A DNA stretch of 64,000 bases, from the NCBI RefSeq assembly GCF_012932965.1, contig NZ_JABBXH010000010.1, positions 1 through 64,000 of the forward strand. Direction: 5' to 3'. The translations under genes and the position numbers were made by a program. This document shows, piece after piece, positions 25,246 through 35,118 of this stretch (the stretch's first letter is position 1; each line of letters starts with the position of its first letter). The stretch comes from Thalassotalea algicola (GTDB lineage: Bacteria; Pseudomonadota; Gammaproteobacteria; Enterobacterales; Alteromonadaceae). The notes below the pieces were generated by a model. That model was not told the origin of the DNA and did not search any database. It saw nothing but the letters and a program-made list of their open reading frames with translations.

Positions 25246-27450
25246 TTGAGCCAGCACTTTGTTGAAGTCGCATTACCTGTTCCGATGCGTCAACTGTTTA
25301 CTTATGCCATATCAGAGGCACTAAACACTCCCAATATAATTGTTGGCGAGCGCGTTTTAGTACCGTTTTCTGGCCGACAATTAGTGGGTATTGTCATTAA
25401 AACTGCTGCAGCTACCGATATTGCTAGTGAAAAAATAAAACCTATTATCGCTAGAGTTACCGATAAATATCCATTACCGCCTGCCTTGTTAAAATTTTTA
25501 ATTACCTTAAGTCGATATTATCACCACCCAATCGGCGATATTTGTCAGCAAGCACTGCCCGTTTTATTAAGGCAAATAGAACAACCAGATTTATCCTTTC
25601 AGACACGTTGGTTTGCTCGAGAAGATAATGCAGATACAGACATTGAAGAATTAAGTAAGCGTGCAAAGAAACAAGCAGAGTTATATGCCACTATCGCCCA
25701 TAGTCAAGGAAGTAGTTGGCCTGAACTAAGAACATTAGGTTTTAGTAAAGCCCAGCTTAATGCTTTGGTAGATAAAGCCTATATAAAAGAAAAAGAAATA
25801 GAACCCTCTGAGTTTGAGTGGCAAGAAGGCGCGCTCTTTGAAGACAACCGGCTCTCGTTATCAACAGAGCAAGCAGTTATTGTATCTGCTGTTAATCAAA
25901 GCAACCAATCATTCAGTTGCCACTTAGTCGATGGCATAACTGGTAGTGGTAAAACTGAAGTTTATCTGCAAGCAATGGAAAACGTACTAGCCGCCAATAA
26001 ACAAGTGTTGGTATTAGTACCTGAAATAGGTTTAACCCCTCAAACCCTTGCTCGTTTTGAACAACGATTTGATGTACCTATCTATCTGCACCATTCAGGT
26101 TTAAATGATAAGGAAAGGCTAGACACTTGGCGCGCCGCATACATAGGCCATGCAGCAATTATAATAGGTACTCGTTCGTCTATATTTACACCAGCACAAG
26201 CATTAGGGCTGATAATTGTTGATGAAGAACACGATAATTCGTTAAAGCAGCAAGACACCTTTCGATACCAAGGTAGAGATTGTGCCATATTACGAGCACA
26301 GCAACTTAACATCCCCATTATTCTTGGAAGCGCAACGCCTAGCTTAGAGTCGCTACAAAACGCGTTTAGTCATAAATTCCATTATCATCAACTAACTAGA
26401 CGCGCAGGTAATAGTGTTCAATCACAATTATCCTTAGTCGACTTAAACCAAGAACATCTTGATCATGGTATTGGAGAGTCAGTCAAACAAGCAATTTCAG
26501 CAACATTGCAACGTAAAGAGCAAGTGTTAATCTTTCTCAATCGTCGTGGTTTCGCTCCAGCAATTAACTGCAAAGAATGCCACTGGGTGGTCGACTGTCA
26601 GCGTTGCAATAAACCTTATACGTTCCACCAAAATGATCAGTTGCTGATATGTCATCACTGTGGCAGTCAAAAACGTATTATTAAACAATGCCAACAGTGC
26701 GGCAGTTCACGATTATCGCCAGTTGGTCAAGGAACAGAACAGTTAGAGCAGCATTTGTCACAATGGTTTAGTGATAAAAGTGTCGTCCGAATAGATCGCG
26801 ATTCCACACGTCGCAAAGGTGAGCTAACTAAACTATTACAAGCGATACATAATAAAGAGCACGATATTCTACTCGGCACTCAAATGTTAGCAAAAGGCCA
26901 TCACTTTCCTGATGTGACGTTAGTGGTTATTTTGGATGTTGATGGCGCGTTATTTAGCTATGACTTTCGGGCGCCAGAACAAATGGCCCAACTATTAGTA
27001 CAAGTGGCAGGGCGAGCTGGACGCGCTAGCAAACCAGGTAAAGTGCTTATTCAAACGCAATACCCACAGCACCCGTTATTACAAGATTTAGTCAACAACG
27101 GTTATCGACACTTTGCCCAACAAGCACTCACTGAAAGAAAATTTGCACGACTCCCGCCTTTTGGCTATCAAATATTACTGCGTGCTGAGGCTAATTATCC
27201 TTCGTATCCTGCCAAATTTTTATCTGCACTTTGCCAATACCAATATCAAGATTGTGAGCTAGCAGGGCCTATTCCTGCAGCAATGGAAAAAAAGGCAGGA
27301 AAATATCGCTATCATTTAATTGTCCAAAGTGCACAACGAAAAAGTTTACATCAAGCAACGCTACAAATATTGTCTTTAATGCAATCACACGAGCTGAGTA
27401 ACAAAGTCCGTTGGTCAATTGACGTCGACCCTGTAGATTTTAGTTGGTAA
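25246..27450 (+). CDS. priA: Primosomal replication restart helicase PriA
   Basis: A 734-residue superfamily 2 helicase that reloads DnaB at stalled forks. The 3'-OH-binding domain is at the N-terminus (VEVALPVPMRQLFTYAI). Helicase motifs include Walker A GITGSGKTEVY, DEEHD and GSATPSLESL. The eight-cysteine double zinc module runs from CKECHWVVDCQRC to CQQCG. The start is TTG at 25246; no better start precedes the conserved N-terminus. Divergent from rpmE, as in E. coli. Confidence 0.95.
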   Translation: MSQHFVEVALPVPMRQLFTYAISEALNTPNIIVGERVLVPFSGRQLVGIVIKTAAATDIASEKIKPIIARVTDKYPLPPALLKFLITLSRYYHHPIGDICQQALPVLLRQIEQPDLSFQTRWFAREDNADTDIEELSKRAKKQAELYATIAHSQGSSWPELRTLGFSKAQLNALVDKAYIKEKEIEPSEFEWQEGALFEDNRLSLSTEQAVIVSAVNQSNQSFSCHLVDGITGSGKTEVYLQAMENVLAANKQVLVLVPEIGLTPQTLARFEQRFDVPIYLHHSGLNDKERLDTWRAAYIGHAAIIIGTRSSIFTPAQALGLIIVDEEHDNSLKQQDTFRYQGRDCAILRAQQLNIPIILGSATPSLESLQNAFSHKFHYHQLTRRAGNSVQSQLSLVDLNQEHLDHGIGESVKQAISATLQRKEQVLIFLNRRGFAPAINCKECHWVVDCQRCNKPYTFHQNDQLLICHHCGSQKRIIKQCQQCGSSRLSPVGQGTEQLEQHLSQWFSDKSVVRIDRDSTRRKGELTKLLQAIHNKEHDILLGTQMLAKGHHFPDVTLVVILDVDGALFSYDFRAPEQMAQLLVQVAGRAGRASKPGKVLIQTQYPQHPLLQDLVNNGYRHFAQQALTERKFARLPPFGYQILLRAEANYPSYPAKFLSALCQYQYQDCELAGPIPAAMEKKAGKYRYHLIVQSAQRKSLHQATLQILSLMQSHELSNKVRWSIDVDPVDFSW

Positions 27451-27516
27451 TAGGGTTTAATTTTCACAGGGTTTCGTTACAATACCGGAAAATTATTCCC
27501 ATACTCATTGCATTCT

Positions 27517-28068
27517 ATGGCGCCTCAGGATTACGTTTCTCGTTCAAGCAACAAAAAGAAAAGCCCTTATAAAAAGCAAGCCCAGCAACCGGAGGGGATG
27601 TCAATAAAGCTTAAAATAATCATACTATTAACGATAGTAGCAATCGCTGGCGCCGGTTATTTTTTATGGTTTTTAAAGGGGGTGGAGCCTGTAGAACAAA
27701 CAGTGACACCTACTAAGCAATCAACTCACTCATCATCTGACTTGCCAACACCGCCGGATGAAAAGTGGGACTATATTGATAAATTAAAGAATGGCGAAGA
27801 AATTGAAGGCGGCCACTACGAAGTAGTAGAAAAGGGCCCGTATAGAATGCCATGTGGTTCATTTAGAGATAGGAAAAAAGCTGAATCAATGAAGGCGCAA
27901 ATCGCCTTTACCGGCTTAGTCGCCAATATTTCTGAAAGTGTTGGAAGTAATGGAACTTGGTATCGAGTGATATTAGGCCCCTATCCACGTAAACGTATGG
28001 CGGAAAAAGACAAACATAAATTAAAACGCAATAATATTACCACCTGCCAAATTTTATTGATGAATTAA
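27517..28068 (+). CDS. ftsN: Cell division protein FtsN
   Basis: 183 residues from ATG at 27517 (MAPQDYVSRS, matching E. coli MAQRDYVRRS); a TTG at 27508 is less likely. A basic cytosolic tail, one membrane span (about 31-50) and a periplasmic linker are followed by a C-terminal SPOR domain (about 110-183, with CGSF and WYRVILGPYP) that binds denuded septal peptidoglycan. It triggers septal synthesis. The order priA-ftsN-hslV-hslU is the conserved gammaproteobacterial one. It is shorter than the enteric protein because the linker is short. Confidence 0.9.
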   Translation: MAPQDYVSRSSNKKKSPYKKQAQQPEGMSIKLKIIILLTIVAIAGAGYFLWFLKGVEPVEQTVTPTKQSTHSSSDLPTPPDEKWDYIDKLKNGEEIEGGHYEVVEKGPYRMPCGSFRDRKKAESMKAQIAFTGLVANISESVGSNGTWYRVILGPYPRKRMAEKDKHKLKRNNITTCQILLMN

Positions 28069-28081
28069 TTAATACCTGACT

Positions 28082-28109
28082 CTTGAATTTTCCTATATCA
28101 CACCCATTT
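28082..28109 (+). promoter_or_regulatory. Sigma-32-type heat shock promoter for hslVU
   Basis: -35 CTTGAA (28082-28087) and -10 ACCCATTT (28102-28109) are 14 bases apart, against the consensus CTTGAAA / CCCCATNT. It lies about 55 bases before the hslV start, in the gap after ftsN. Confidence 0.75.
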
Positions 28110-28165
28110 TAAACTCATGTATATTTCGCTGCTAATCAATAGCGGCCATGAGTTTGAGGTGTAGT

Positions 28166-28684
28166 GTGACTACAATTGTTTCAGTAAGACGTAACGGCAA
28201 AGTTGCCATTGGTGGTGACGGCCAAGTTTCCTTAGGCAATACCGTAATGAAAGGTAACGCCCGCAAAGTACGTCGCTTATATAATGAAAAAGTACTTGCC
28301 GGTTTTGCTGGTGGCACTGCTGATGCGTTTACTCTGTTTGAACGCTTTGAAAGCAAACTAGAAATGCATCAAGGCCACTTGACTAAAGCAGCGGTAGAAT
28401 TAGCTAAAGATTGGCGCAGTGATCGTGCATTAAGAAAGCTTGAAGCCATGTTAGTTGTTGCAGATGAAACTGCATCATTAATCATTACCGGTAATGGTGA
28501 TGTAGTGCAGCCAGAGCACGACCTTATTGCAATAGGTAGTGGTGGCAACTATGCACAAGCGTCTGCATTAGCCCTTTTACAGAATACCGAGTTATCTGCT
28601 CGTGAAATCGTCGACAAATCGCTCACTATCGCTGGCGACATTTGTGTCTTTACCAACCAGCACCACACGATTGACGAAATTTAA
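28166..28684 (+). CDS. hslV: ATP-dependent protease subunit HslV
   Basis: 172 residues from GTG at 28166, so that the mature protein begins with the catalytic Thr of [19 protein letters not shown]; the longer ATG frame from 28148 would place six residues before it. Proteasome-like N-terminal nucleophile hydrolase, forming a double hexamer that works with HslU. GAGGTG precedes the start. It is 25 bases upstream of hslU. Confidence 0.97.
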   Translation: MTTIVSVRRNGKVAIGGDGQVSLGNTVMKGNARKVRRLYNEKVLAGFAGGTADAFTLFERFESKLEMHQGHLTKAAVELAKDWRSDRALRKLEAMLVVADETASLIITGNGDVVQPEHDLIAIGSGGNYAQASALALLQNTELSAREIVDKSLTIAGDICVFTNQHHTIDEI

Positions 28685-28709
28685 GCAGATCAAGAAGTAA
28701 GGAATCATT

Positions 28710-30038
28710 ATGTCGAATATGACACCACGTGAAATAGTTCACGAATTAGATAGCCATATTGTTGGTCAAGCCGATGCTAAACGTGCCGTAGCCATAGCCC
28801 TAAGAAATCGCTGGCGTCGTATGCAACTAAATGAAGAGTTGCGCACCGAAGTAACCCCAAAGAATATTCTAATGATTGGCCCAACAGGCGTTGGTAAAAC
28901 TGAAATTGCTCGTCGCTTGGCTAAGCTTGCAAATGCACCTTTTATCAAAGTGGAAGCAACAAAGTTCACTGAAGTTGGCTACGTGGGTAAAGAAGTGGAA
29001 ACGATTATCCGCGATTTAGCAGACATGGCAATTAAAATGACCAAAGAACAGGAAATGGCACGCGTTCAACATTTGGCAGAAGAAGCTGCTGAAGAGCGAG
29101 TGCTTGATGTTCTACTGCCAAACCCTCGTGACACCTTTGGTAATGAAGAAACCACCGACAATGCTAGTACTCGCCAAGTATTTCGCAAGAAATTACGTGA
29201 AGGTAAACTAGACGACAAAGAAATTGAAATCGACATTGCTGCGCCGCAAATGGGCGTTGAGATCATGGCACCTCCAGGCATGGAAGACATGACATCGCAA
29301 CTTCAAAACATGTTCCAAAATATCTCTGGTGACAAAACCAATAAACGTAAATTGAAGATCAAAGACGCTTTAAAGGCTTTACAAGAAGAAGAAGCGGCAA
29401 AAATTGTTAATCAAGATGATATCAAAGCAAAAGCATTAGAAGCGGTAGAGCAAAATGGTATTGTTTTTGTTGATGAAATTGACAAGATTTGTAAGCGTGG
29501 GGATAGCTCTGGACCTGACGTTTCACGTGAAGGTGTGCAACGTGACTTGCTACCGTTAGTGGAAGGTTCAACGGTAAGCACTAAGCACGGTATGGTAAAA
29601 ACTGATCACATATTGTTTATCGCCTCTGGTGCGTTCCAAATGGCCAAACCATCAGACTTAATTCCTGAGCTGCAAGGTCGTTTACCAATTCGTGTTGAAT
29701 TAAAAGCATTAACAACAGAAGACTTTGTTCGTATTCTTACCGAGCCAAGTGCCTCGCTAACAGAGCAATATATTGCTTTAATGAAAACCGAAGGTGTTGA
29801 TATTTCATTTACCGAAGACGGCATTAATGCTATTGCTAATGCAGCTTGGCAAGTGAATGAAACCACTGAAAACATTGGTGCGCGTCGTTTACACACAATG
29901 ATGGAGCGTCTAATGGAAGAGATTTCATTTAGCGCCAATGATCGCGACGGTGAACAAATTACGATAGATACAGCATACGTAGAAGAAACACTAAACGAAG
30001 TCGTTCAAAACGAAGATTTAAGCCGTTTTATTCTATAA
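28710..30038 (+). CDS. hslU: HslU ATPase subunit of the HslVU protease
   Basis: A 442-residue AAA+ unfoldase. N-terminal [34 protein letters not shown] region; Walker [10 protein letters not shown]; helical I-domain (about 110-240); Walker [10 protein letters not shown]; and the C-terminal tail NEDLSRFIL that inserts into HslV. Length and motifs are standard. Confidence 0.98.
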   Translation: MSNMTPREIVHELDSHIVGQADAKRAVAIALRNRWRRMQLNEELRTEVTPKNILMIGPTGVGKTEIARRLAKLANAPFIKVEATKFTEVGYVGKEVETIIRDLADMAIKMTKEQEMARVQHLAEEAAEERVLDVLLPNPRDTFGNEETTDNASTRQVFRKKLREGKLDDKEIEIDIAAPQMGVEIMAPPGMEDMTSQLQNMFQNISGDKTNKRKLKIKDALKALQEEEAAKIVNQDDIKAKALEAVEQNGIVFVDEIDKICKRGDSSGPDVSREGVQRDLLPLVEGSTVSTKHGMVKTDHILFIASGAFQMAKPSDLIPELQGRLPIRVELKALTTEDFVRILTEPSASLTEQYIALMKTEGVDISFTEDGINAIANAAWQVNETTENIGARRLHTMMERLMEEISFSANDRDGEQITIDTAYVEETLNEVVQNEDLSRFIL

Positions 30039-30050
30039 AGTAGGTGATAC

Positions 30051-30422
30051 ATGCTCAACATTAAACAATTTGAAATTGGCCAATCAGGTGAGTCACTCAA
30101 CATAGCATTGGCTAGTGATGACAGTGAATTATCAGAACAGTGGCCATTTAGTGTTGAGTATTTACGTGTGGTTTCATTACAAGGGTTTAATACCAAGCAA
30201 GCCATCCCAACCCATAAAAAGCATGTAAAATTATTAAGAATAGAAGCGGTAGCCAAGCATGGCTATCGCTTTTGCTTTGATGACCAACATGAAGTTATTT
30301 ATAGCACGTCAGAACTTGCACTTTTGCATCAGCAATCCGATACACTTTGGCAACAATACCTCATCGCATTAGCTCAAACCGGCCATAGCCGTGAAACTAG
30401 TATCGAAATCAAACAACTTTAG
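30051..30422 (+). CDS. DUF971 (gamma-butyrobetaine hydroxylase-like N-terminal domain) protein
   Basis: A 123-residue protein starting 12 bases after hslU. It has the DUF971 pattern: WPFSVEYLRVVSLQGFN, then VKLLRIEAVAKHGYRFCFDDQHEVIYSTSELALLH. Stand-alone DUF971 proteins are common next to hslVU in this order and may bind metal or Fe-S scaffolds; function is unproven. Probably co-transcribed with hslVU. Confidence 0.88.
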   Translation: MLNIKQFEIGQSGESLNIALASDDSELSEQWPFSVEYLRVVSLQGFNTKQAIPTHKKHVKLLRIEAVAKHGYRFCFDDQHEVIYSTSELALLHQQSDTLWQQYLIALAQTGHSRETSIEIKQL

Positions 30423-30445
30423 CTAATTCCCAAGGCCTAACGCCG

Positions 30446-32305
30446 CTATACAACAAAGCGGTTAACTTCATTTGTAAGCACTTCAGCCTGTTGCGAAAGT
30501 TCTTCACTCATTTGAGCATTTTGTACTGCCATTTTTCCGGACTGTTCAGCAACATCGCGAATTGATACCACATGCTGATTAACTTCAGAAGCCACTGCGC
30601 TCTGTTCTTGAATGGCGGTAGCAATTGCGGTATTCATCTCCATTATTGTCGAGACATCAAACGTTATTTGCTCCAACATTTGACCTGCAGTACCAGCACG
30701 ATCAGAACTTTGATCGCCTTGTGTACGACAAGTTGCCATGTGGTCCACTATTTCACGAGTTCGGCTTTGAAGTGCAGTAATAATTGATTCAATTTCTTGT
30801 GTCGAATCTTGCGTTCTACTTGCCAACGTTCTTACTTCATCAGCTACGACTGCAAAGCCTCGACCTTGTTCACCAGCACGTGCCGCTTCAATGGCGGCAT
30901 TGAGGGCAAGCAAATTAGTTTGCTCAGCAATACCTCGTATAACATCCAATACTGAGCCAATCGTTTCACTATCTTTGGCAAGTTCTTGCACTACCTGTTC
31001 TGAATCAATTAACTTACCTGACAAATTGTCAATTTGGGCAATGGTTTGATTAACACCCTCTTTACCTTGCTCTGCATTGTCGTTTGTTACTTCAGCTTTC
31101 TTAGCAGCTGCTTGGGTATTTTTAGCAATTTCATCAACCGTGGCCACCATCTCAGTTACCGCAGTTGCCACCATATCGGTTTCTTGAATTTGTGAATCAA
31201 CCCCCTCACTAGTGAGATGAATGTTTTCTGCAACTTGCTGTGTTGCCTCATTCAATGTAGTCACAGAGTGATTCACTTCATGAATCAAGTTCCTAAAATT
31301 CGCCACCATGTCATCAAACACTTGGGCCATTTCAGCCAATTCATCGCTACCTGAGGTGTCTACAGGAATGGTTAAGTCATTAGTACTTGAAATCTCTAAC
31401 ATCGTTTCTTGCAAACGATTAATGCTGGACAGAATACTTTTTGCAATAAATAACGCAAAGCCAACAGAGGCCGCAATGACTATGATAAATACTGTATATG
31501 CCACAAATTGGACCGTGCTGGTATGTGATTCAACCGCTTCGTTGCTAACTTTCTGTAAGCTAGCAAGCGCCTTATCCACCTTGTGAATATTTTCTCGCAT
31601 ACTACCTTGTAAGCCTTCGTTATGAGTAAGGCCTAGTTTTTTCTGTTCGGCAACTAAATTAAGAAATGCGCCTTCATAAGCGCCAAGTAAGTTAACAATT
31701 TCTGACTTTCGACTACCGTCAAGACTGCTAGTTTGTGTCTCTTCAATCAACTTGGCTGTATTATTTTGTAGTCGAGTGACGTATTTCTCATCCAAACGCA
31801 ACATAAAGTCTTTTTCGTTGCGCCTTAACTGCAGCATACCACTTAGTAATTGATAATCATCCTTCCCTATTAACGTTTCAACATCATGAACCGCTGAACG
31901 CAATGTACCATAAAGACCATCTTTAGGGTGTAAACCAATATTTTGCTGCGAAGCTACCAAGTCATTAAACGACTTATTGTAAGCACTGATCACCGATTTA
32001 ATAGATTGTATCTCCGGCACATCAAGACCAATCTCATTAAACGCTTGCTCCAACAAATTGACCTCAGCGTTTAATGCCTGAAAATTCTTTGCGAATTTTT
32101 CTTGGTACTTTAAATCTTTACGCGCAATAAAGTCTTTTTCATTACGACGCAATTGCAAAATGTCTGCTTCTACTTTGCCAATTTCTCGCGCAACATCGAT
32201 ATCGCTCTCTAGTGCAGAGACTGCATAGGTCAATAATACCAACATAATTAGCATACTAACGACGGAAATTACCGTAGTTATTATCAGTTTTTGCTTGATT
32301 AACAT
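30446..32305 (-). CDS. Methyl-accepting chemotaxis protein with HBM-type sensor domain
   Basis: A 619-residue protein. Two membrane segments (about 9-29 and 264-286) enclose a helical periplasmic domain in which LRRNEKDF occurs twice, the mark of the helical bimodular (HBM) sensor known from McpS-like receptors for organic acids. HAMP follows, then the signalling hairpin (tip [20 protein letters not shown] and [13 protein letters not shown]). No C-terminal CheR-binding pentapeptide is evident. The ligand cannot be told from sequence alone. Separate transcription unit, convergent with the hslVU operon. Confidence 0.92.
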   Translation of the reverse strand: MLIKQKLIITTVISVVSMLIMLVLLTYAVSALESDIDVAREIGKVEADILQLRRNEKDFIARKDLKYQEKFAKNFQALNAEVNLLEQAFNEIGLDVPEIQSIKSVISAYNKSFNDLVASQQNIGLHPKDGLYGTLRSAVHDVETLIGKDDYQLLSGMLQLRRNEKDFMLRLDEKYVTRLQNNTAKLIEETQTSSLDGSRKSEIVNLLGAYEGAFLNLVAEQKKLGLTHNEGLQGSMRENIHKVDKALASLQKVSNEAVESHTSTVQFVAYTVFIIVIAASVGFALFIAKSILSSINRLQETMLEISSTNDLTIPVDTSGSDELAEMAQVFDDMVANFRNLIHEVNHSVTTLNEATQQVAENIHLTSEGVDSQIQETDMVATAVTEMVATVDEIAKNTQAAAKKAEVTNDNAEQGKEGVNQTIAQIDNLSGKLIDSEQVVQELAKDSETIGSVLDVIRGIAEQTNLLALNAAIEAARAGEQGRGFAVVADEVRTLASRTQDSTQEIESIITALQSRTREIVDHMATCRTQGDQSSDRAGTAGQMLEQITFDVSTIMEMNTAIATAIQEQSAVASEVNQHVVSIRDVAEQSGKMAVQNAQMSEELSQQAEVLTNEVNRFVV

Positions 32306-32416
32306 TTACTCTAATTCCAAGACTGTAAGTTGAACCTTATTTCAGTATAGTCAAGGATTTCTAAAGTTGAAAAATTGTAAATTAAAATAATGATTTATTG
32401 AGATTAAGGACAGACC

Positions 32417-34429
32417 TTAAGATTTACGAGAAAAGTACTTAACTAGGTCTATTTCACTAATAGGCTTACTAATGAAGTAGCCTTGAATAGCATCACAATC
32501 AAGTTTACGTAAGATATCAAGTTGGGTTTGAGTTTCGACCCCTTCCGCCAGCACTCTTTTACCTAGGCCATGAGAAAGCTTGATCATAGACTTTACTATC
32601 GTTAAATCAGAATCATTTTCTGCCATTTCTTGAACAAAACTGCGATCAATTTTGATCTTATCAATCGGTAGGTTACGCAAATAGGCAAGCGATGAGTACC
32701 CGGTTCCAAAGTCATCTATTGACACCTTAATTCCCATACTTTGCAGCACGACAATAGTATTCATTGCAGATTCCAAATCAGTCATTACGACATTTTCGGT
32801 AATTTCTAATTCCAAATAGCTTGGAGGCACATCGTACTTAAGCAATAATGCTTGAATTTTAGCGATAAGCTGAGGGTCTTGAAATTCTACCGCGGTGATA
32901 TTCACTGCCACAGCAACCCAGCGATTATATTCTTTATGCCAACGAGCTATTGCCTGGCAGGCTTTATCTAAAACATAGTTATCAAACTCGCTATTAAGAG
33001 CCAACGCTTCAACATCATCTAAAAATTTGTCTGGTGTTAGAAAACCGTCTGTTGGGTGGTTCCAACGGATTAAGGCTTCAACACCTTCTAATTTATTATT
33101 AAGCAAATTAAGTTGTGGTTGATAATAAAGCTCAAACTCATCGTGCTTCATCGCCGACTTAATCGCTTTTTCCATCGCTAACAAATGGCGGCCTTGCACT
33201 TGCATATCATGACTGAATTGCTTACTTATTTCGTTACGAGACTCAGCATGAAATAAAGCTAAATTAGCTAGCTGTAAGAGCTCTTCAGCACTACTCCCAT
33301 GCTCAGGGTAGTAACTATAACCAATGCTGCACTGTAATGAGATGTCTTGGCCTTGATGCTGATAGGGACGAGCAATTAATTCGTGTAAGTGAGTTAATGC
33401 TTTAGGTATTTGCTCTTTTTTATCGAACTCAAAAACGTAAACGAATGAGTCACCACTTAAACGGCCAACAATTTTGGGTTGAAATAGACTTTCCTTCAAC
33501 CGCTTAGCAATCGCGCCCAAAATGTAATCTCCGGTCTTTAGGCCGTAGGTATCGTTAACAAACTTAAAACGTTTAATATCCATTAAAAAGATACAAAGCT
33601 GCTTATCATTTGCAACTGCACTTTCCATGACACCCGGCATTTTCTCCATCACTTGTTCACGGTTTAGTGACCCAGTAAGAGGATCATGTTTACCTAAGTA
33701 ATTTGCTTTATTGCGGGCGGAAATTGCAGCACTTCTTTCTGCGCCTTGCATCCATATTAAAATAACAAACCCTATTACTGCATGTGTGCCGATATCAAAA
33801 TATGGTATTAGGTGTGCCACCAGGCTAAACCAAGATTCTGACAATGCCAAAGTTGAGATCATCGAGAAAAAGAAAAACCTTAGACCTAATATTGCACTTA
33901 GCCACAGCATAATTCGATTAGAAAAATGCCTTACTTGGCTTTGCAATAAATAATACGCCGTCGACAAATAACCAACCGCAAATAAAAAGGCCGGTAACGT
34001 TTCTCGCATAAAGAATCTATCGTAAACATGAGCGCTAGCAAAGGCACAAGTTAAGGTAAATGCCCAAGCCAATACAAAGTTCAATATAACAATGAAGATA
34101 ATTCTATTTCTACTGATAATAATTTGCTGTTGGGCCGAAAAAATACCCGTTATAAACAACGCTACAAATAAGAAATAGCTAGAAAGGTAAACCCCCTGAT
34201 TAATCACCTGGATAAGATGGGTTTCAGGTGTAAGAATTGAATAGGCTTTAAAAGCTAATGCTAACTGACTAATAGACAACGAGCATAAGCTCAATAACCA
34301 AAGCTTTACATACTGCCTGCCAAATCCTCGGAAGAATTGCCAAAGAAAAAAGGAAAGAGTGCCAAAAACAATCGCATTTGTAAGGTAAAGAAATGTATTT
34401 GCGATTAACTGCTCGCTCATTTTCGCCAT
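32417..34429 (-). CDS. Membrane-bound GGDEF-EAL protein, probable c-di-GMP phosphodiesterase
   Basis: A 670-residue protein. About seven membrane segments (residues 10-230) precede a GGDEF domain with the signature changed to SGDSF (RLSGDSFVYVFEF), so cyclase activity is unlikely. The EAL domain keeps VEALIRWNHP, EITENVVM, DDFGTGYSSLAYLRNLP and AEGVET, all needed for hydrolysis of c-di-GMP. The GGDEF part may be a GTP sensor. Separated by rraA from a second, degenerate EAL protein. Confidence 0.9.
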   Translation of the reverse strand: MAKMSEQLIANTFLYLTNAIVFGTLSFFLWQFFRGFGRQYVKLWLLSLCSLSISQLALAFKAYSILTPETHLIQVINQGVYLSSYFLFVALFITGIFSAQQQIIISRNRIIFIVILNFVLAWAFTLTCAFASAHVYDRFFMRETLPAFLFAVGYLSTAYYLLQSQVRHFSNRIMLWLSAILGLRFFFFSMISTLALSESWFSLVAHLIPYFDIGTHAVIGFVILIWMQGAERSAAISARNKANYLGKHDPLTGSLNREQVMEKMPGVMESAVANDKQLCIFLMDIKRFKFVNDTYGLKTGDYILGAIAKRLKESLFQPKIVGRLSGDSFVYVFEFDKKEQIPKALTHLHELIARPYQHQGQDISLQCSIGYSYYPEHGSSAEELLQLANLALFHAESRNEISKQFSHDMQVQGRHLLAMEKAIKSAMKHDEFELYYQPQLNLLNNKLEGVEALIRWNHPTDGFLTPDKFLDDVEALALNSEFDNYVLDKACQAIARWHKEYNRWVAVAVNITAVEFQDPQLIAKIQALLLKYDVPPSYLELEITENVVMTDLESAMNTIVVLQSMGIKVSIDDFGTGYSSLAYLRNLPIDKIKIDRSFVQEMAENDSDLTIVKSMIKLSHGLGKRVLAEGVETQTQLDILRKLDCDAIQGYFISKPISEIDLVKYFSRKS

Positions 34430-34632
34430 GACACGTTTAACGACTAATCTTCACATTTAATAGTGTTTTTTCTTTGATTTCAAGCAACAATGCGTCGAAT
34501 TAACGGCAAATGAATATTATCACTAGACGCCTATACTCAATATACTAGAATAACCATAGCGTATGAACTTAACATTCTACGAATTGATCAATCTAGAATA
34601 TCACCTAACAAACAACTAAATGAGAGAGCAAC

Positions 34633-35118
34633 ATGGAATATAACACTTCAGAGTTATGTAATATTTATGCTGATTTAATTGACGTTTTAGAGCCTATATT
34701 TAGTAATTATGGTGGTAGAAATTCATTTGGTGGCAAAGTTGTCACCGTTAAATGCTTCGAAAATAATGGTTTAATACGCGAAACGCTGACACATGATGGC
34801 GAAGGCAAGGTGCTAGTAATTGACGGTGGAGGTTCAACTCGCCGTGCACTTATCGATATTGATATTGCAGAGCTGGCAAACACCAATAACTGGGAAGGTA
34901 TTGTTTGTTATGGCAGTGTTCGTGACGTCGATTTAATTGAAGAATTAGATATAGGCATTCAAGGGCTAGTTTCTATACCAGTAGGTGCAAGCACTACTGA
35001 CACTGGTGAAAGTGACTTAGCAATTAATTTTGCCGGGGTAACATTTTTACCGGACGACCATATTTATGCCGACAACACAGGCATTATTTTGTCGCCAGAA
35101 CCATTAGATATCGAGTAG
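34633..35118 (+). CDS. rraA: RraA, regulator of ribonuclease E activity
   Basis: A 161-residue Rra[24 protein letters not shown] start, [38 protein letters not shown] and [24 protein letters not shown]. It binds RNase E and inhibits mRNA decay in enterics. GAGAG lies upstream of the ATG. Its 3' end overlaps the convergent EAL-like gene by 15 bases. Confidence 0.95.
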   Translation: MEYNTSELCNIYADLIDVLEPIFSNYGGRNSFGGKVVTVKCFENNGLIRETLTHDGEGKVLVIDGGGSTRRALIDIDIAELANTNNWEGIVCYGSVRDVDLIEELDIGIQGLVSIPVGASTTDTGESDLAINFAGVTFLPDDHIYADNTGIILSPEPLDIE

